A stretch of 64,000 bases of DNA from Glycine soja (GCF_004193775.1 NC_041010.1:37685562-37749561); one strand, 5' to 3'; counted from the stretch's first letter, positions 10,748 through 22,739 are shown. Numbers and translations are program-made. The notes: generated from the letters alone by a model not told the origin.

Positions 10748-10756
10748 AAGGATTTT
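10748..10756. repeat. 9-bp target site duplication (right copy) of the Mutator-like element
   Basis: AAGGATTTT, identical to 5118-5126. Confidence 0.9.
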
Positions 10757-10851
10757 TAAAAAACATGAGTGTGATTTTCTGCTAAACAAGTCCAATCAAA
10801 CCAATCCTTAAATGGATTGGGCCATAAGCCTCCCAGAGCGGTCCAACCTAC

Positions 10852-10860
10852 TTTCATTCA
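10852..10860. repeat. 9-bp target site duplication (left copy) of the MULE-type MITE
   Basis: TTTCATTCA; the identical sequence is at 11278-11286. Confidence 0.9.
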
Positions 10861-11277
10861 GGGACATGCTAGGTGCACTCAGCAACATTGTTGGTGCACC
10901 CAACAATTAGGTGAATGGGTAAAATTGCCCTTGTATTGAAAAAATAATTCCTTCTTTCGGAAGAAGGTTCTTCCGGTAGAACAATTTATTCTATCAGAAG
11001 AACCTTCTTCCAGAGAAGTTACCGGAAGAAGTTCTTCCGGTGGAAAAAAGGTTCTTCCGAAAAGCTTCCGAAAAAAGGTTCTTCTGGCAAGCTTCCGGAA
11101 AAAGGTTCTTCCGGTAGAACACAAATTGTTCTTCTGGAAGAAGGTTCTTCCGGAAAGTTTCCGGAAGAACCTTCTTCCGGAAGAAGAAATTATTTTTTTT
11201 AACGCAAGGACAATTTTGCTCATTCACCTAATTGCTGGGTGCACCAGCAATGTTGCTGGGTGCACCTAGCATGTCCC
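10861..11277. mobile_element. non-autonomous Mutator-type MITE with long inverted repeats
   Basis: The 417-bp element is flanked by a perfect 9-bp duplication TTTCATTCA. Its ends start GGGACATGCTAGGTGCAC and are inverted repeats of roughly 120 bp with scattered mismatches. Both ends carry two GGTGCAC-type boxes 21 bp apart (10872-10879 and 10893-10900; 11238-11245 and 11259-11266), as in the larger element at 5127-10747, so both probably use the same transposase. The interior is a dense array of TTCTTCCGGAAGAA-like palindromes. The open frames there are artefacts of this repeat. The element sits about 115 bp upstream of the S-RBP11-like start codon, so it may affect that promoter. Confidence 0.88.
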
Positions 11278-11286
11278 TTTCATTCA
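11278..11286. repeat. 9-bp target site duplication (right copy) of the MULE-type MITE
   Basis: TTTCATTCA, identical to 10852-10860. Confidence 0.9.
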
Positions 11287-11342
11287 CGTTATGAATCCTC
11301 CAAATTTCGGGTTCTGGATGTGAAGCAAAAACTCGGTCCGGT

Positions 11343-11351
11343 CCATATAAA
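11343..11351 (+). promoter_or_regulatory. possible TATA box of the S-RBP11-like gene
   Basis: CCATATAAA lies about 40 bp before the start codon at 11391. If this is the TATA element, the 5' leader is very short and the transposons immediately upstream have replaced the distal promoter. Confidence 0.35.
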
Positions 11352-11390
11352 CTTCAACATTTGTTTGGCAGTGTTGAGGAAACAGTTGCA

Positions 11391-14270
11391 ATGGCTAACA
11401 ACGTTGTTTTTGTTGTTCCTAAGGTAGCTCCTGGTTCTCTACCTTCATTACCCATAACAAACAATGCTCTCTACCTTCATCTGAATTTCTGCCAAACCAA
11501 AAACAGAACAGCCTCATTCCCTTCTTCCTCATCAATCCTCAGAAGCAAAGCTAGTTGTTCTGTGTTAGCGTGTCTCCCTCCTGCTTCTTCTGAATCCTCA
11601 ACCTCATCTTCCACTGCTAAACCCTCTTTTCCTTCTCCTCCAACTAAGCTTTATGTCAGTGGTTAGCTACCCTTACTCTTCTCCTCTTGTTGTTACCCTT
11701 TTCGTTTTTCTTATCCAAATTGATCTAGAATTTGGCTACGAGTGATAAAGGTTTCGGCTTTTTTCTTTTTCCTTTTGTGGGTCTCGCCCCAGTTGGGTGC
11801 TGGTATTGATGAGCATCAATGATTTTATTTGTTGTAACAAATGAACATTGGGATGAGAAAAAAAAAAGGATTTTCATTAACTTTTAGGATGAGGTCTAGT
11901 TTCATTGTGGAGGATGGTTTCGTTGTTTCATTGAAAGATATTATTTTACATGGAGTTTTAGTATTGGGAAGCTTTGGAATGTTGTATAGTGGCTGAAATG
12001 GTGGTGCCGTGTTTAACGGGTAACTGAGATTAGGAGGAAAGGGATGGTGTTATGGTTTTGGTGTGCAGAAAAAAAGTGAAAGCCTGGTATTTTTGTTGGG
12101 ATTATTTTGGATTTAATTTTGAGCATAATTCAGTTGTGGGAATTTTGTACTATATAATTTTTGGTTATGCAGAAGAAGTTAATGTAATGGTGGGAACTGA
12201 GAAGAAGATGGCCAGTGTCTCTAGCTTACTAACATCATATTATCTCTTTTAATTTTTTTTTCAACTCATAAGGATCAAGAAAGAGAAATAATGTTATGAA
12301 GAATTTATATGAAATCTTAGATTCTACTATCATATTTTTTGTTTCAACTGTTAACCTCTTTGTGTGGGTACTAAATTATCATTATATTTTGTTTTTTTAA
12401 TGCATTTACTGTCTAGCAAAAATGTTTTTTCATTGAGCAAACAATGAAACGACTTCATAAAACAAGGCATTTCGGAACCTTTCATTGCAAAAAATCATCT
12501 GTAGTGAACCTTGATGTCACTCATACCAGCTGTGATTGCTCTTGATTCAATAGCCATTTGCCATATTTTGCTACACTCTACAGATTGTATTCATTATTTT
12601 ATGGTGAATATATTTTTAGGACGAATTCTCGCAATTTGTTATGGATATCTTTGATAGTTGATTGTTTGATTGTTTATATGTGTATTTCTGAATAAAAACT
12701 TTATAAATGTTATTTCTTGTTTTTTTCAGGGCTATCATTTCGTACCACTGAAGAGAGTTTGTGAAATGGGTCTAAGAATTTTGGTCAACTGGTGGAAGGT
12801 AGGAACAGGAAATATTGATATTTTCCTCTTTGACAATTATGCTACTTGACTACAATTTAGGGTTTAGATTCTGTTATTCATTTGCCAGTTCTAATCAATT
12901 TGTTGGTAACACTTTATACTTCTAAAATATTTGCTTAACTTCAAACAGTCAAGCTGGTGATGGATAGAATTGCAAATGGACCAAGAGGGTTTGCTTTTCT
13001 TCGTTATGCAACTGAAGAAGAGTCTCAGAAGGCTATTGAGGGAATGCATCGAAAGGTATGATTTTGTTGTTTCCTATGGTGTTCTTAGTTTTGAAATCTC
13101 AGATACATAAATGGCAATTTATCTTGTCCAGGAGAGTAATTTGGAGAGCCCGAGGTTTTTGCAACTTCCTTTGGCTTGCTAACTTTTAAGTAATTTAGAG
13201 AGTAATTTGTAGCGTTTGCTAAGTAGTGCTAACAAGACATCCTCTGCTTACAATGGCGGACCTACATGTGAGTGATGTGAGTGAGGGTGTGTACTTGCAT
13301 TCCCTCATTTTTTAAAATTCATCAAATTTGTAAATAAAATCTTATATTTTTATATTTTATTTTATCTATATTTATATAATTGAACCCACTGATTTTATTT
13401 TTTTTATAATTTACACCTGACTTATGGTCTTAGATGTGTCACTATCTGCTTAAGTTTTCTATTTGTAATTACATGTCAACATGCTTATATACAATCCACA
13501 AAGTGAACATAGTCACCTATGGATAGTATTCTAAGTTCTAATAAACTGACTTATTTTATAGATTGAGTTTATGCTGCATTGCTCTTATCATGCCATTAGG
13601 TTGATTGACACTGTTAGAATTGTACTTGGTTACAGGGATAGATTTTTAAAGTGAATGAATAAGACATAATTATGATCACATTTATGTTGAAAAGGGAAAA
13701 CTAATCAAGAAACTAGATTGAACTTTCAAGTGAGTCAAAATATGTTGAAGAATTATTCATGAAATTGAGTGAGATCAATCCACTATTTTTGAAGCATCTT
13801 ATTGTTCAATTGTGAAGACTGTAACTCGGTAAAATTTTGGTGCAGTCAATACTCAAGATACTATTTACTGCGAAACTGTCAAATGATCACTAGATGTCTA
13901 GAAGGCAATTTATTTTAATCCCTTAAACGTGATCTGGAACTATTTGCTCTCTCTGACTGAGGGTTTGAATTGTTGTAATGTCTTTTATGTTACAAGGCTT
14001 AAAATTTGAATGTCTACTCTTTAAGGAATCAAATGTAGAAAGTTTTTTTTATTAGGAAATGTAACAATAACAAGGCATTTCTACTTATTGAGTCCTTTTC
14101 TTCTTTCCCTATTTGCTAAAAATTACCAGAGATAGTTTTAAGCTATTATGCTTGATACTGACAAGAAAGGAACCACTTTTCAGTTCTTGGATGGTAGGGT
14201 CATATTTGTGGAAGTTGCCAAACCGAGATCAGAGTTACCGCAAAGGCACAAGGAAGACACTAGATTGTAA
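11391..14270 (+). pseudogene. chloroplast small RNA-binding protein (S-RBP11-like), in-frame stop
   Basis: Four exons, 11391-11661, 12730-12798, 12949-13055 and 14184-14270, have GT/AG junctions and sum to 178 codons in one phase. The start ATGGCT has good context. Residues 1-85 are Ser/Thr-rich, as in a plastid transit peptide. A single RRM follows, with RNP2 at LYVSGL (87-92) and RNP1 at RGFAFLRY (126-133), then VIFVEVAKPRSEL and a short tail. This matches the organellar glycine-rich/S-RBP type RNA-binding proteins that act in chloroplast RNA processing. Codon 102 (12762-12764) is TGA where relatives have Arg or another sense codon, so translation would stop inside the RRM. Everything else is intact, so a very recent pseudogene, a null allele or a base-call error are all possible. 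Two Mutator-type insertions lie just upstream. Confidence 0.8.
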
Positions 14271-15321
14271 TGAAGATCCAAAGGATCCATTAGCCATATG
14301 TTCATCTTGGTGTGCAATACGAAGAATCATTGCAGCATTGTACTTGACACTTTATAAAAGACCCCTACTTGTTTAAACTTTTTTGCCTCCCTTATTTTCC
14401 ACCCCACTGACACTCTTAGGATTCCGCAATGAAAACTCATTTAAGCACCAACGGCCATTGCTGCACTATATTGCCAAATTTATGCCATAAATTGATTACC
14501 AATGAATTTAAATCATAATTGTATAACGTATGATGAAGTTATAGAATAAGTTGCTCATGTTTGAAACACTTGACCAAGAAAGAGTACTGAATTAACTGAG
14601 ATATTATAACTCTGCTATCAAAACATTATTAGGAAACATTGTATAGAAGTGAATTGCGTAACTATTGAGACTAAACATTGAGCAAAAAACAAAAACGCTT
14701 TAAGATTTCACTCCCATAATCAGCTTAAAGGATAGGGAACAAGCAAAATTGCACAAACACCGTAAATTCAACAATGTTTAAAATCTATTCTTAAAAATAA
14801 TGATACAGAAAGAAAATCCAAATATACAAATTGCTAAGGTAGTCATCAGCACATGACACTCTTTAAGCTTTAATACATTGGCATATATCATTTGTTTCCC
14901 AGAGCCAATTGTTATGACAGATATGATGTCTAGTGACATTCTGGTGCTTTGTCCACGCTTCCCTAGAACACCCCCATCACTGATGCAATCATCATGCAAC
15001 TAAAAGGACACAAAGATGCCAAGAGTAGAAAAATAAAACAGTAACGACAGAATTTGCTGCTATATGTCTCTATTTGGTTAAAGTAACTGTAACATGATAA
15101 AAACCAGAACAAACAATGCCACCAGCCCCCCACTTGAATTATTGGAAATGAAGTGTTTTCATGTGAAAGAAAGAAGATATTGGAAAAAAGAATTGGAAAT
15201 CAGATGCTTGTCAATTAGACAATTAGATCACAGCTACCTAAATCAGGTCCTTATTTCTCTCAGTTTTTTTTTTCTCTGATTAACACCATGATTATGAATC
15301 ATGTAAAAATAGAATGTAAGG
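14271..15321. other. convergent intergenic region with possible 3'UTR exon of the RVE gene
   Basis: This region lies between the stop codons of the convergent S-RBP11-like and RVE-like genes. On the minus strand a candidate donor (GATTTAG followed by GTAGCT, near 15240) and an acceptor (CCTTTTAG, near 15000) could join the RVE coding exon to a 3' untranslated exon at about 15000-14778. No other gene is seen. Confidence 0.35.
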
Positions 15322-18300
15322 CTATGAGCACACACGTGCTCGTTGCCCCTCCCTCTCTTCCATGGCAACAATAAAAGAATGTCCATCTCTTTCAGCTAAA
15401 CATCTTTTATATGGTACAAATCCCCTTGCAGGCTTCTTCTGGGGTGCAGCTCCTTCCTCGTGATATTTTTGAAACTTAGAATCAACAGCATCTGAGTTCT
15501 TGCCTTGGTTTTCCATGTCACAGACTGATTCAGTGTTGGAACCAGTGCAACAACTTTCCTCCTCTCTTGTTCTTACTTTCAAAGAGGAGGGCCTAAGAGG
15601 CAAGGGATTTAGGACCTGATTGCATGGCCTCAGGTAGAAAGGTGGAAGGCCTTGGGACAAACTCCACTGCGGAAAAAATGCATCAGGTGCAGATTCACTG
15701 AAGCATAGGTTCTCCTTTGGGGGCTCTATGCTGGTCACATTAGCTCCATCAGCATCGGGTGTTATAGGCCAGTTACCACTAACCACGCCGAGTGATAATT
15801 GTGTATCTACTTGCTTGGATTCTCCTGATTGGCCAAGCTTCTCATTCTCAACATCATCTACTTCATCGGACTTCACAGTTATCGGCTTACCATCATCATC
15901 TATCTTCAGTGACTTCTGATTACCTACCATAGAGACTGTTCTTCCAAAAAGCTTAATACTAGTGGTTTGTGGCATATCAGTAGCATCTTCTATCTCCTTG
16001 GAACTAAACTCAGGTTTCTGCAGTAACACCAGAGAATTTGAAAATCAGTATAAAAAAACCTTAACCACAATAGAGTTCTATGAAACATGAATTTATTTCA
16101 GAAGCTAAATCATAAAGTATCGTGAAGCTTATCATACCATGCACATTTTTGGGTTAGAAACAGTGGATAAAGGACGTGAAGCTGGTGATGCTTTCTCTTC
16201 CTCCTCAGATTCTTTGGATGTCATGCAATCATTTTCCTTTTCAACAGGTGATAAGCTGACTGAGTGAATATCAGTGGTGCAAGAGTTTGGTGAAAGGCAT
16301 CTGTTAGTCTGCTCTGAAAATTGAGACCCAAATGCTTCCGAACCAACTGTAGATAGCACCGAGGTTGGAGATGGGGTGTCTTTCTCTGCAACCAACAGGT
16401 TTGTAGATGGAGATATTTCTGTTTCATTTGGTATGGTGGGTCCTCTGAAAGAATTAACTGATTTACGGGGATATGGATGCAGGGGTTTCCTCTTAGGCCG
16501 AGGAGGAGGTATGTTAATTGGTTGTATAGAACCCTCATCACTGACCTCAGATTCCCTCACAACCTGAAACCGATTAAAGTGTGTGATGCATGAGAACACA
16601 GACGTGAACAAATTCCTCTCTAACTTCAATGCTATTAAATTTAAAATGATCAAAATCCTTTCACTTAGTTATTTATAGTTGAAAAAGGTCTGGGGAACAA
16701 TCAAAATCCAATTCTATGTTAATGGCCTCCATATTACCAGCAACAATAATCTACTGAAATTTAAAATAAATAGTTATAATAACCTTAGAGAAAAACTTTT
16801 GAGCATGGCTTCGAATCTGAACAGCAGTTTTGGTACCTATATGCTCTGCGTGAAGAGAAAATGACTTTCATCTGACTTGAAGATAAATGAAAAAATCATT
16901 TGTTTCAGATGAATAAATCAGGACAAAATGTTTACCTTCAATTTGGCGCCAGCCACGACCATACAATTTCAAAGCTTCAAGGAACTTTTGATGCTCTTCC
17001 TCTGTCCACTTCTCCCTTTGTTTAGTAATGGTATATGGTTTCCTCACCTGATGGAAATTGAAATAAGTTTCAGGAACCAAACTAAAAGTGCAACATAAAG
17101 GTTCTTCACCCATATTTCTCCATGAAAAGGGAAAGAACATTTTAATCTGTGAAGTAAAGCAACCTTGGGAGCAACATTTTCGGCCTGCTTTTCAGCATTG
17201 GAATGGATGTTACTAGCTGAGCCAAATATGGTTGATCTTGTGCTTTCTATTTGGTCCTACATTCAATAGAGCAGATGAATTGATAACTTTCCTCCAATGA
17301 AAAAATGGAAACAAAAGAAAAAGAGAAGGATAATTTGATCATGAAAGAAAATGATGCTCACTAGAATATATTTCAGTTCCTTTTAAGAAATAAAGTCACT
17401 GGATGAATTCATATTGAAATTCTCTTTTTTCCTATTAAAAGAGGAGAAAAAGTCTCCAGAAGAGTGGACGTAAGACGATTGAGACCTGCTTCCAACCACA
17501 CAGCAGCATATTATATGGAGTCTACACGAGCTTAGTTGTCATCTCTTTCAAATACACATGCTAACCAATGCATCTATACTCAACCCAAAGCAAATATCTA
17601 TTTATATTCTAGGAAGAACACTGTCAATAATGTCATATATGAAAAATAATCAGCTGATGTTGACATGGTTCCTTCTACGTAATTCCCATCCAAAGCTACT
17701 AAGGGGGAAGGATGAGTTAAAGTTCTCTACTACATTGCATGGATATGGGTATGACTTCAGTACCCGACAGGCTGACATGTAAGGTTTTAAATCTAGATTC
17801 AAAACTGCAATTGCGGAAGGTTTTAAATTAAGATCCAAAACTGCAATTGCAGCTACAGTGGCCACATTTATCTACAATTTTTCATGAAGTCGAGGTTCTT
17901 TGGATACAATAATGTTCGAAAATTAAAAGTACAGGTCCATTAATATACTTTACTAAAACACATAAATTTGAAAACTAACATAAATAGAATAAAATATTTG
18001 TAAACTGTTGTGAAACATTCACACGGACGAATGGATTTGATCCAATAGAGAAACGGAAATGGACAAAGTGATCAAAACGGGGGGAAACAATCTTAACCAG
18101 AAAAGCTATACATAAGACAAACCTAACCATAACCCAAACTGCACCTACATTAATTAGAGTCATATCCATGTCAAGTATCCATTGTTCTTTTAACAAATAC
18201 CCAATTACCAAATCATGTAGCCATGCTTCATAATCCCCCTATATATTTAGAAGCCACTGAGGAAATTCATCCACCTTTTCCCTCATAAGAATAAAATCTT

Positions 18301-18744
18301 AAAGCAGTACTAGAATTTTGAATTATGATGACCAGATCAACATTGAATTAAACAGTACTCTAAACAATTAGTAGCCAATAAACTGGAAATCTGAAAAGCA
18401 CTTTAAAGTTTACACAACCATAATGATGTTGCAACTTAAATGCTGATAAAGCTACCACTTAAACACCATTTCAATTTGTTCTATTAAGAGATTAACAATT
18501 GAACAAATCTAAGAATCTTCCAATCCATTTTCCATACAACATCCAGTATGAGCCACAACTTCTACACAGATAGAAAACTAAAACCACAAAAAAGAAAACA
18601 GAATCAACCTCTACCTCAGTTCCATGTTTATAATCATTAAACTCTCCAGTAAGTGCAAAAATAAGAACAAAATTCAAAGGTTGTTCTAATTAAAAAAAAA
18701 AAAGTGGCAGCTTGGAGTGTTCCTTATTATACCTGCATCTCCAT
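15322..18744 (-). CDS. RVE1-like: REVEILLE-type single-MYB transcription factor (RVE1/2/7 clade)
   Basis: Six coding exons: 18744-18733 (only MEMQ), 17256-17164, 17047-16936, 16845-16784, 16563-16138 and 16017-15322. All have GT/AG junctions and sum to 1,401 nt (466 residues plus TAG). The single MYB-like repeat occupies about residues 38-92, with KPYTITKQREKWTEEEH, LYGRGWRQIEEHIGTK and the diagnostic SHAQKFF at 85-91. It is followed by VVRESE and the proline-rich block PPPRPKRKPLHPYPRK typical of RVE1, RVE2/CIR1 and RVE7. The conserved C-terminal GFVPYKRCLAERD is present near the end. In Arabidopsis these nuclear proteins bind evening-element-type DNA and link the circadian clock to auxin, chlorophyll or seed responses. 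That function is inferred by family. Exon 1 is tiny and behind a 1.5-kb intron, so it is easily missed by gene finders. The open frame is complete and I see no defect. Confidence 0.93.
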
Positions 18745-18765
18745 TGGAGCAAAATGAGAATAAGC

Positions 18766-19250
18766 TCTGCCTCAAAAAACACCCAAACCTCCACAGAGAC
18801 TAACCCCAGCCGCCAACAACAACAACAGCTGTCACCAATCAAACCACACCAAAGAAAAAGTGATTTTTTTTGCCAAATAAAAAAATCACATAACATTGCT
18901 CATAATCTCTACACTTTCTCTATTCTCTATCACATACCATAACATAAATAGCTCAATTTCTTTTCTTTAAATAAAACTTCAATAACCAATGCACAAATCA
19001 GATCAAACATTTATTAATGTAAAAAAACATGTGAAGAACTGAATCCAAATTCATGTTGTTCTTGTTCCAACCACACACACAAATAGAGAACCATGAATAC
19101 CTTTGAATTTCAGACACCCCGATTTGGGAATTCTCGATTCAACAGTAAAAACACGAACTTTCTCGGAAAATAAGAATTTTCCGAGAAAATCAAGGCAATT
19201 GGAAGAGAACAACGGAAGAAGGTGTGAGCAAAGAAGAGGGGGAGGAGGAA
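18766..19250 (-). promoter_or_regulatory. 5'UTR exon, leader intron and TATA region of the RVE-like gene
   Basis: A pyrimidine-rich leader read from about 19250 ends at 19101 with donor GTATTC (19100-19095). An acceptor at 18767-18769 places a second leader exon of about 20 nt before the ATG at 18744. A TATA-like AATTTATAATC lies near 19266-19276, just upstream of the CT-rich leader. A leader intron is common in clock MYB genes. The exact transcription start is not visible. Confidence 0.55.
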
Positions 19251-19435
19251 GAGAGAAAGAGAGAGATTATAAATTACGAAAATGAAAAAAAAAATAGAAA
19301 AGGAGAAAAAAAGGAGAGAGTTACACGTCAGATAGGGAAAATATTTTGGAAGGAAAAATAAATGGAAAAGAAAATTCCATCGAGGATTCGAGAAGGCACG
19401 AAGGTTTGTGGCTGAGAACGGTCCGGACCCAAAGA

Positions 19436-19441
19436 CACGTG
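19436..19441. promoter_or_regulatory. G-box upstream of the RVE-like gene
   Basis: CACGTG within CCACGTGTC (minus-strand reading), about 170 bp upstream of the TATA-like sequence. Such boxes bind bZIP and bHLH (PIF-type) factors and are common in clock and light-regulated promoters. Regulation here is inferred. Confidence 0.45.
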
Positions 19442-21300
19442 GCGAGTGCTTGTGATGTCTGATATTTAATAATTAATTCTTTTTTCATGTATAAGAAATC
19501 ATGATATCTTATCTCATCACTAACATTAGATACTAATTTCATCAGTGATATGTAATTATTATTTATTTAATGAAATTTTATACATAATATAAATTAAATA
19601 TGAATTCTTCTTTTAAACAAATTATTCTTATTTATATTACAGTTCAATCTTAAATCATCACGGGTTTAATAATATTTAATATTTTATTGCTAAAATAATT
19701 ATTTGGTGAAAAATGTGGTGCTGCAGATTTTATTGTGGAAGGCATGAGTGCTGAGAAGATAATTGAGAAGATTTTATTATAATATAAGATATTTTTTTTG
19801 GCTTGTTTTTTAGTGTGCCTTTTTTGACCTATTGCCATTTTGGATTATTTTTCGCCCACGCGCCATTTCTAGCATGTGAATCTCAGTCTTAGACCTAGCT
19901 AGGGTTTCAGTATTATGAAATGACTTTTTCAAACTATTACTTTTGACCCAAAGAAACAGTTTTTACAATGTTTTGTAAAAGTATTTAGTAAATAAATAAA
20001 TAAGAATAAATATAGTACTATTAATTGACAAGAACTTCCATTATTGGCATAGGAAACTTTAAAATAAATTAGTTCATATTCAGAGTTTTAAAGGATTATT
20101 AAAATAAGATAATGTTTTTAATGATATCAATTAATGTTTAACACGTCAATTATGTGAGTCATCAATCTATTTATGTTTGTCTAAATAGGAACCATTAATT
20201 ATAGTTTGTTTACAATACAACTAGTTCAAAATCAAAGGCTAATTATTTTTATTGAAAAGACTAATTATTTTGTGTATTGAATAACGTTAACCTAGTATTA
20301 AATATATTATCTTACAGTCACTACCACTAACTAATAAATTAATAGCGTTTACTTTAGCATAAGGAGTAGTACAGGGCATAGATCAATCCAACAAAACAAA
20401 CACACTTCAGGTGATCCAGCAAAATCTAAGGTTAGTGTTGAAGAGTACTTGTCAAACACGATGCGTTTTTCTCTCTAGGAGATAAATGTAAAATTTCGAG
20501 GCCACAAGTGTATCTCTGAGATAAATTACAGCTATGTAATAAATATTTTAAAAATCAGACTGATTAAAGGTCTCGGAAATATATACTCATATTTGATCTT
20601 ATCACGGCCTATTAAGTGAATTAAGAAACAATAAGTACAAATAAATTCAATATTATATATATAATTAAGATATTAAGTAGTAATAAATTATAAAAAGTTA
20701 GGATCGCGTAATAATTACATAGCCAAATGCACGGTGTTTATGAAAGAATGATAATTTATTACTAGAATGATTGTACACTTGCAATTTATGTATTAATTGG
20801 ATTGATAAAAATTATATTTTACATAAATTTATTGATGATGTAATTTTTTTATAGCATAATGTAATTTTTTTTGTACGTCTATCGTGGAAAGACACAGATT
20901 TGAACTTAGAATTAATGTTGTACACAAACTACTCAAACATCATTGGATCAACCTAGTGGGCTAATATAACAGTCTAATTTGATATTTCACAATATTTTTT
21001 TATATCAAGATATTTTCTAATATATATGTGTTCTTAAATTTATTTTATTTAATGAAATATAAAAAAATTATTGACTTGATATATTTAATTAGAACTTTTC
21101 ATTTTAAATTTTGCGTTGATAATAGTGTTGCCTTTACTATTAAATTTTATTATAGAAGTTAATAATATATAATATAACTTGTATACGAGTTATTAAAAAA
21201 ATATATTTGATTTTAATTTAAAAATAATGCTAAAAGCATCTAAAATATTGCATCTGATTCTTTAAAGTGTTAGGAGCAATAGATAATAATTGAAATTTGA
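19442..21300. other. AT-rich intergenic stretch
   Basis: Distal promoter of the RVE-like gene, then AT-rich DNA. No gene, transposon end or RNA is recognised. Confidence 0.5.
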
Positions 21301-21420
21301 GAATTTAAGAATAGAATTTGATGGCTGGCACAATTGTGTCATGGTTAAGTTCAAATTGTTTAATTACACACATAAGTATAATAAACAACTCTCTTTTTTT
21401 TTTTTCCTGTAATTATTACA

Positions 21421-21552
21421 CTCAGCTTGGCCCTACTTGTTGGGAGATGAAATTAGGTATTACTTTAATAAAGACTGTGCATGGATATGCCACAATGATC
21501 TTAGTATTTGTAAGATGTGGCTGGAATCTCTCCAATTGCAGGAATCATAATT
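21421..21552 (+). pseudogene. coding-like orphan segment, product unknown
   Basis: A T-run followed by TAATTATTACACTCAG could be an acceptor. After it a frame of roughly 40 codons reads protein-like text (for example LLGDEIRYYFNKDCAW) and closes with TAA after a Ser codon at about 21550. The composition differs from the flanks. There is no start and no partner exon. I do not recognise it and chance is possible. Confidence 0.15.
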
Positions 21553-22142
21553 AAATATCACCTTTTCATCTGTGAACTTTCAAGAAGATCGAAATCATAT
21601 ACATGCAATATTGCACAATACAGGTTATTTATACTCTTAAATGCCTTGGTCAAAAATAAAAATAAAAACTAAACAATTCAAATTACATTATATTATATAT
21701 GGAATATTAATTATTAATGTTTGCATAAACTAAATTTAATTATAATTTATTAATAGTTTTGGCTAAAAATCATATTTATATATTCTTTATATGGCAACGT
21801 GGAGTATTTTTTTCATGCTATAATGATTTTTTTCACTTAATGAATATATATGTGATTTCTAGTAAAAAAGAAATGTTTAATCAAGCATTACTCTGTAAAA
21901 CAATAAAAAGTAGAAATCATAATGTGTGGAGAAAATTTAATTTTTTTTCTCTGGGTGGATTAAAGATGTTTCTCAACCCATTAGATAAAAAATTACACGT
22001 TGAAAATCAAATATAAATTCTTTCATTAAATAAATTGATTGATCATTATTCTTACTCGTATGAATACAATATAGTTTTATATTAATGCATCAATCCTTTA
22101 GTTACAAAATTTAATTTATACATTAATTGTTAACGTGAATTT

Positions 22143-22145
<3 letters not shown>

Positions 22146-22178
<33 letters not shown>
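22146..22178. repeat. AT microsatellite
   Basis: About 16 uninterrupted AT units. Confidence 0.9.
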
Positions 22179-22184
<6 letters not shown>

Positions 22185-22549
22185 ATTTTCAAAAAAAATA
22201 AATATATAGAGAAATATCCTTAGTTTAAAGTAATACTAATGCAATTCACAATCTAGTTAAAACCAAATCTTTATTTGATTATTAACTATAGAAATCACAA
22301 TGTGTATGGAAAAGTGATATTATGAAAGACTCATCAACAATATGAAAATAGCCATAGATAGTTGTAAATGTAGTATAAAATGAAATGATTGAAAATTCTG
22401 ATATTGTAATATGAGGAGTGCTGATGAAAACATATTTTTTTTTAACACATTTCTTCATTTACAACCTTTTTATTGATTAAAATATATTAAAAATTATAAA
22501 ATTAAAAGATGAAATAATTAAATAAGATATAGGACGCACTAAATTTTAT

Positions 22550-22684
22550 AATCGTTTGTAACTTGCACAGTTTAGTGAAGAGAGTATGTTAAAAAAATAT
22601 TTTAAAGAATATGACCTTAACATTTCTCTTGTAATATTGGAACTGGTGGTGCGCGTGCTGCAATCGTTTGTAACTTGCACAGTT
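22550..22684 (+). repeat. 23-bp direct repeat pair
   Basis: AATCGTTTGTAACTTGCACA followed by GTT occurs at 22550-22572 and 22662-22684, and both copies continue into a similar GTGAAG. The 112-bp spacing suggests an old local duplication. Confidence 0.75.
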
Positions 22685-22739
22685 ACGTGAAGAAAAATCC
22701 AGACACAGTAACGCCCATCAACCACCAAGATGAAACAGT

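Noticed and set aside
10879..11227. Overlapping 77- and 114-codon frames on the minus strand rich in FFRKL-type repeats
   Set aside because: They are translations of the TTCTTCCGG palindrome array inside the MITE, with no conserved domain.
14113..14376. 87-codon + strand frame spanning the last S-RBP11-like exon
   Set aside because: Wrong frame; the real exon 14184-14270 reads FLDGRVIFVEVAKPRSEL in another frame.
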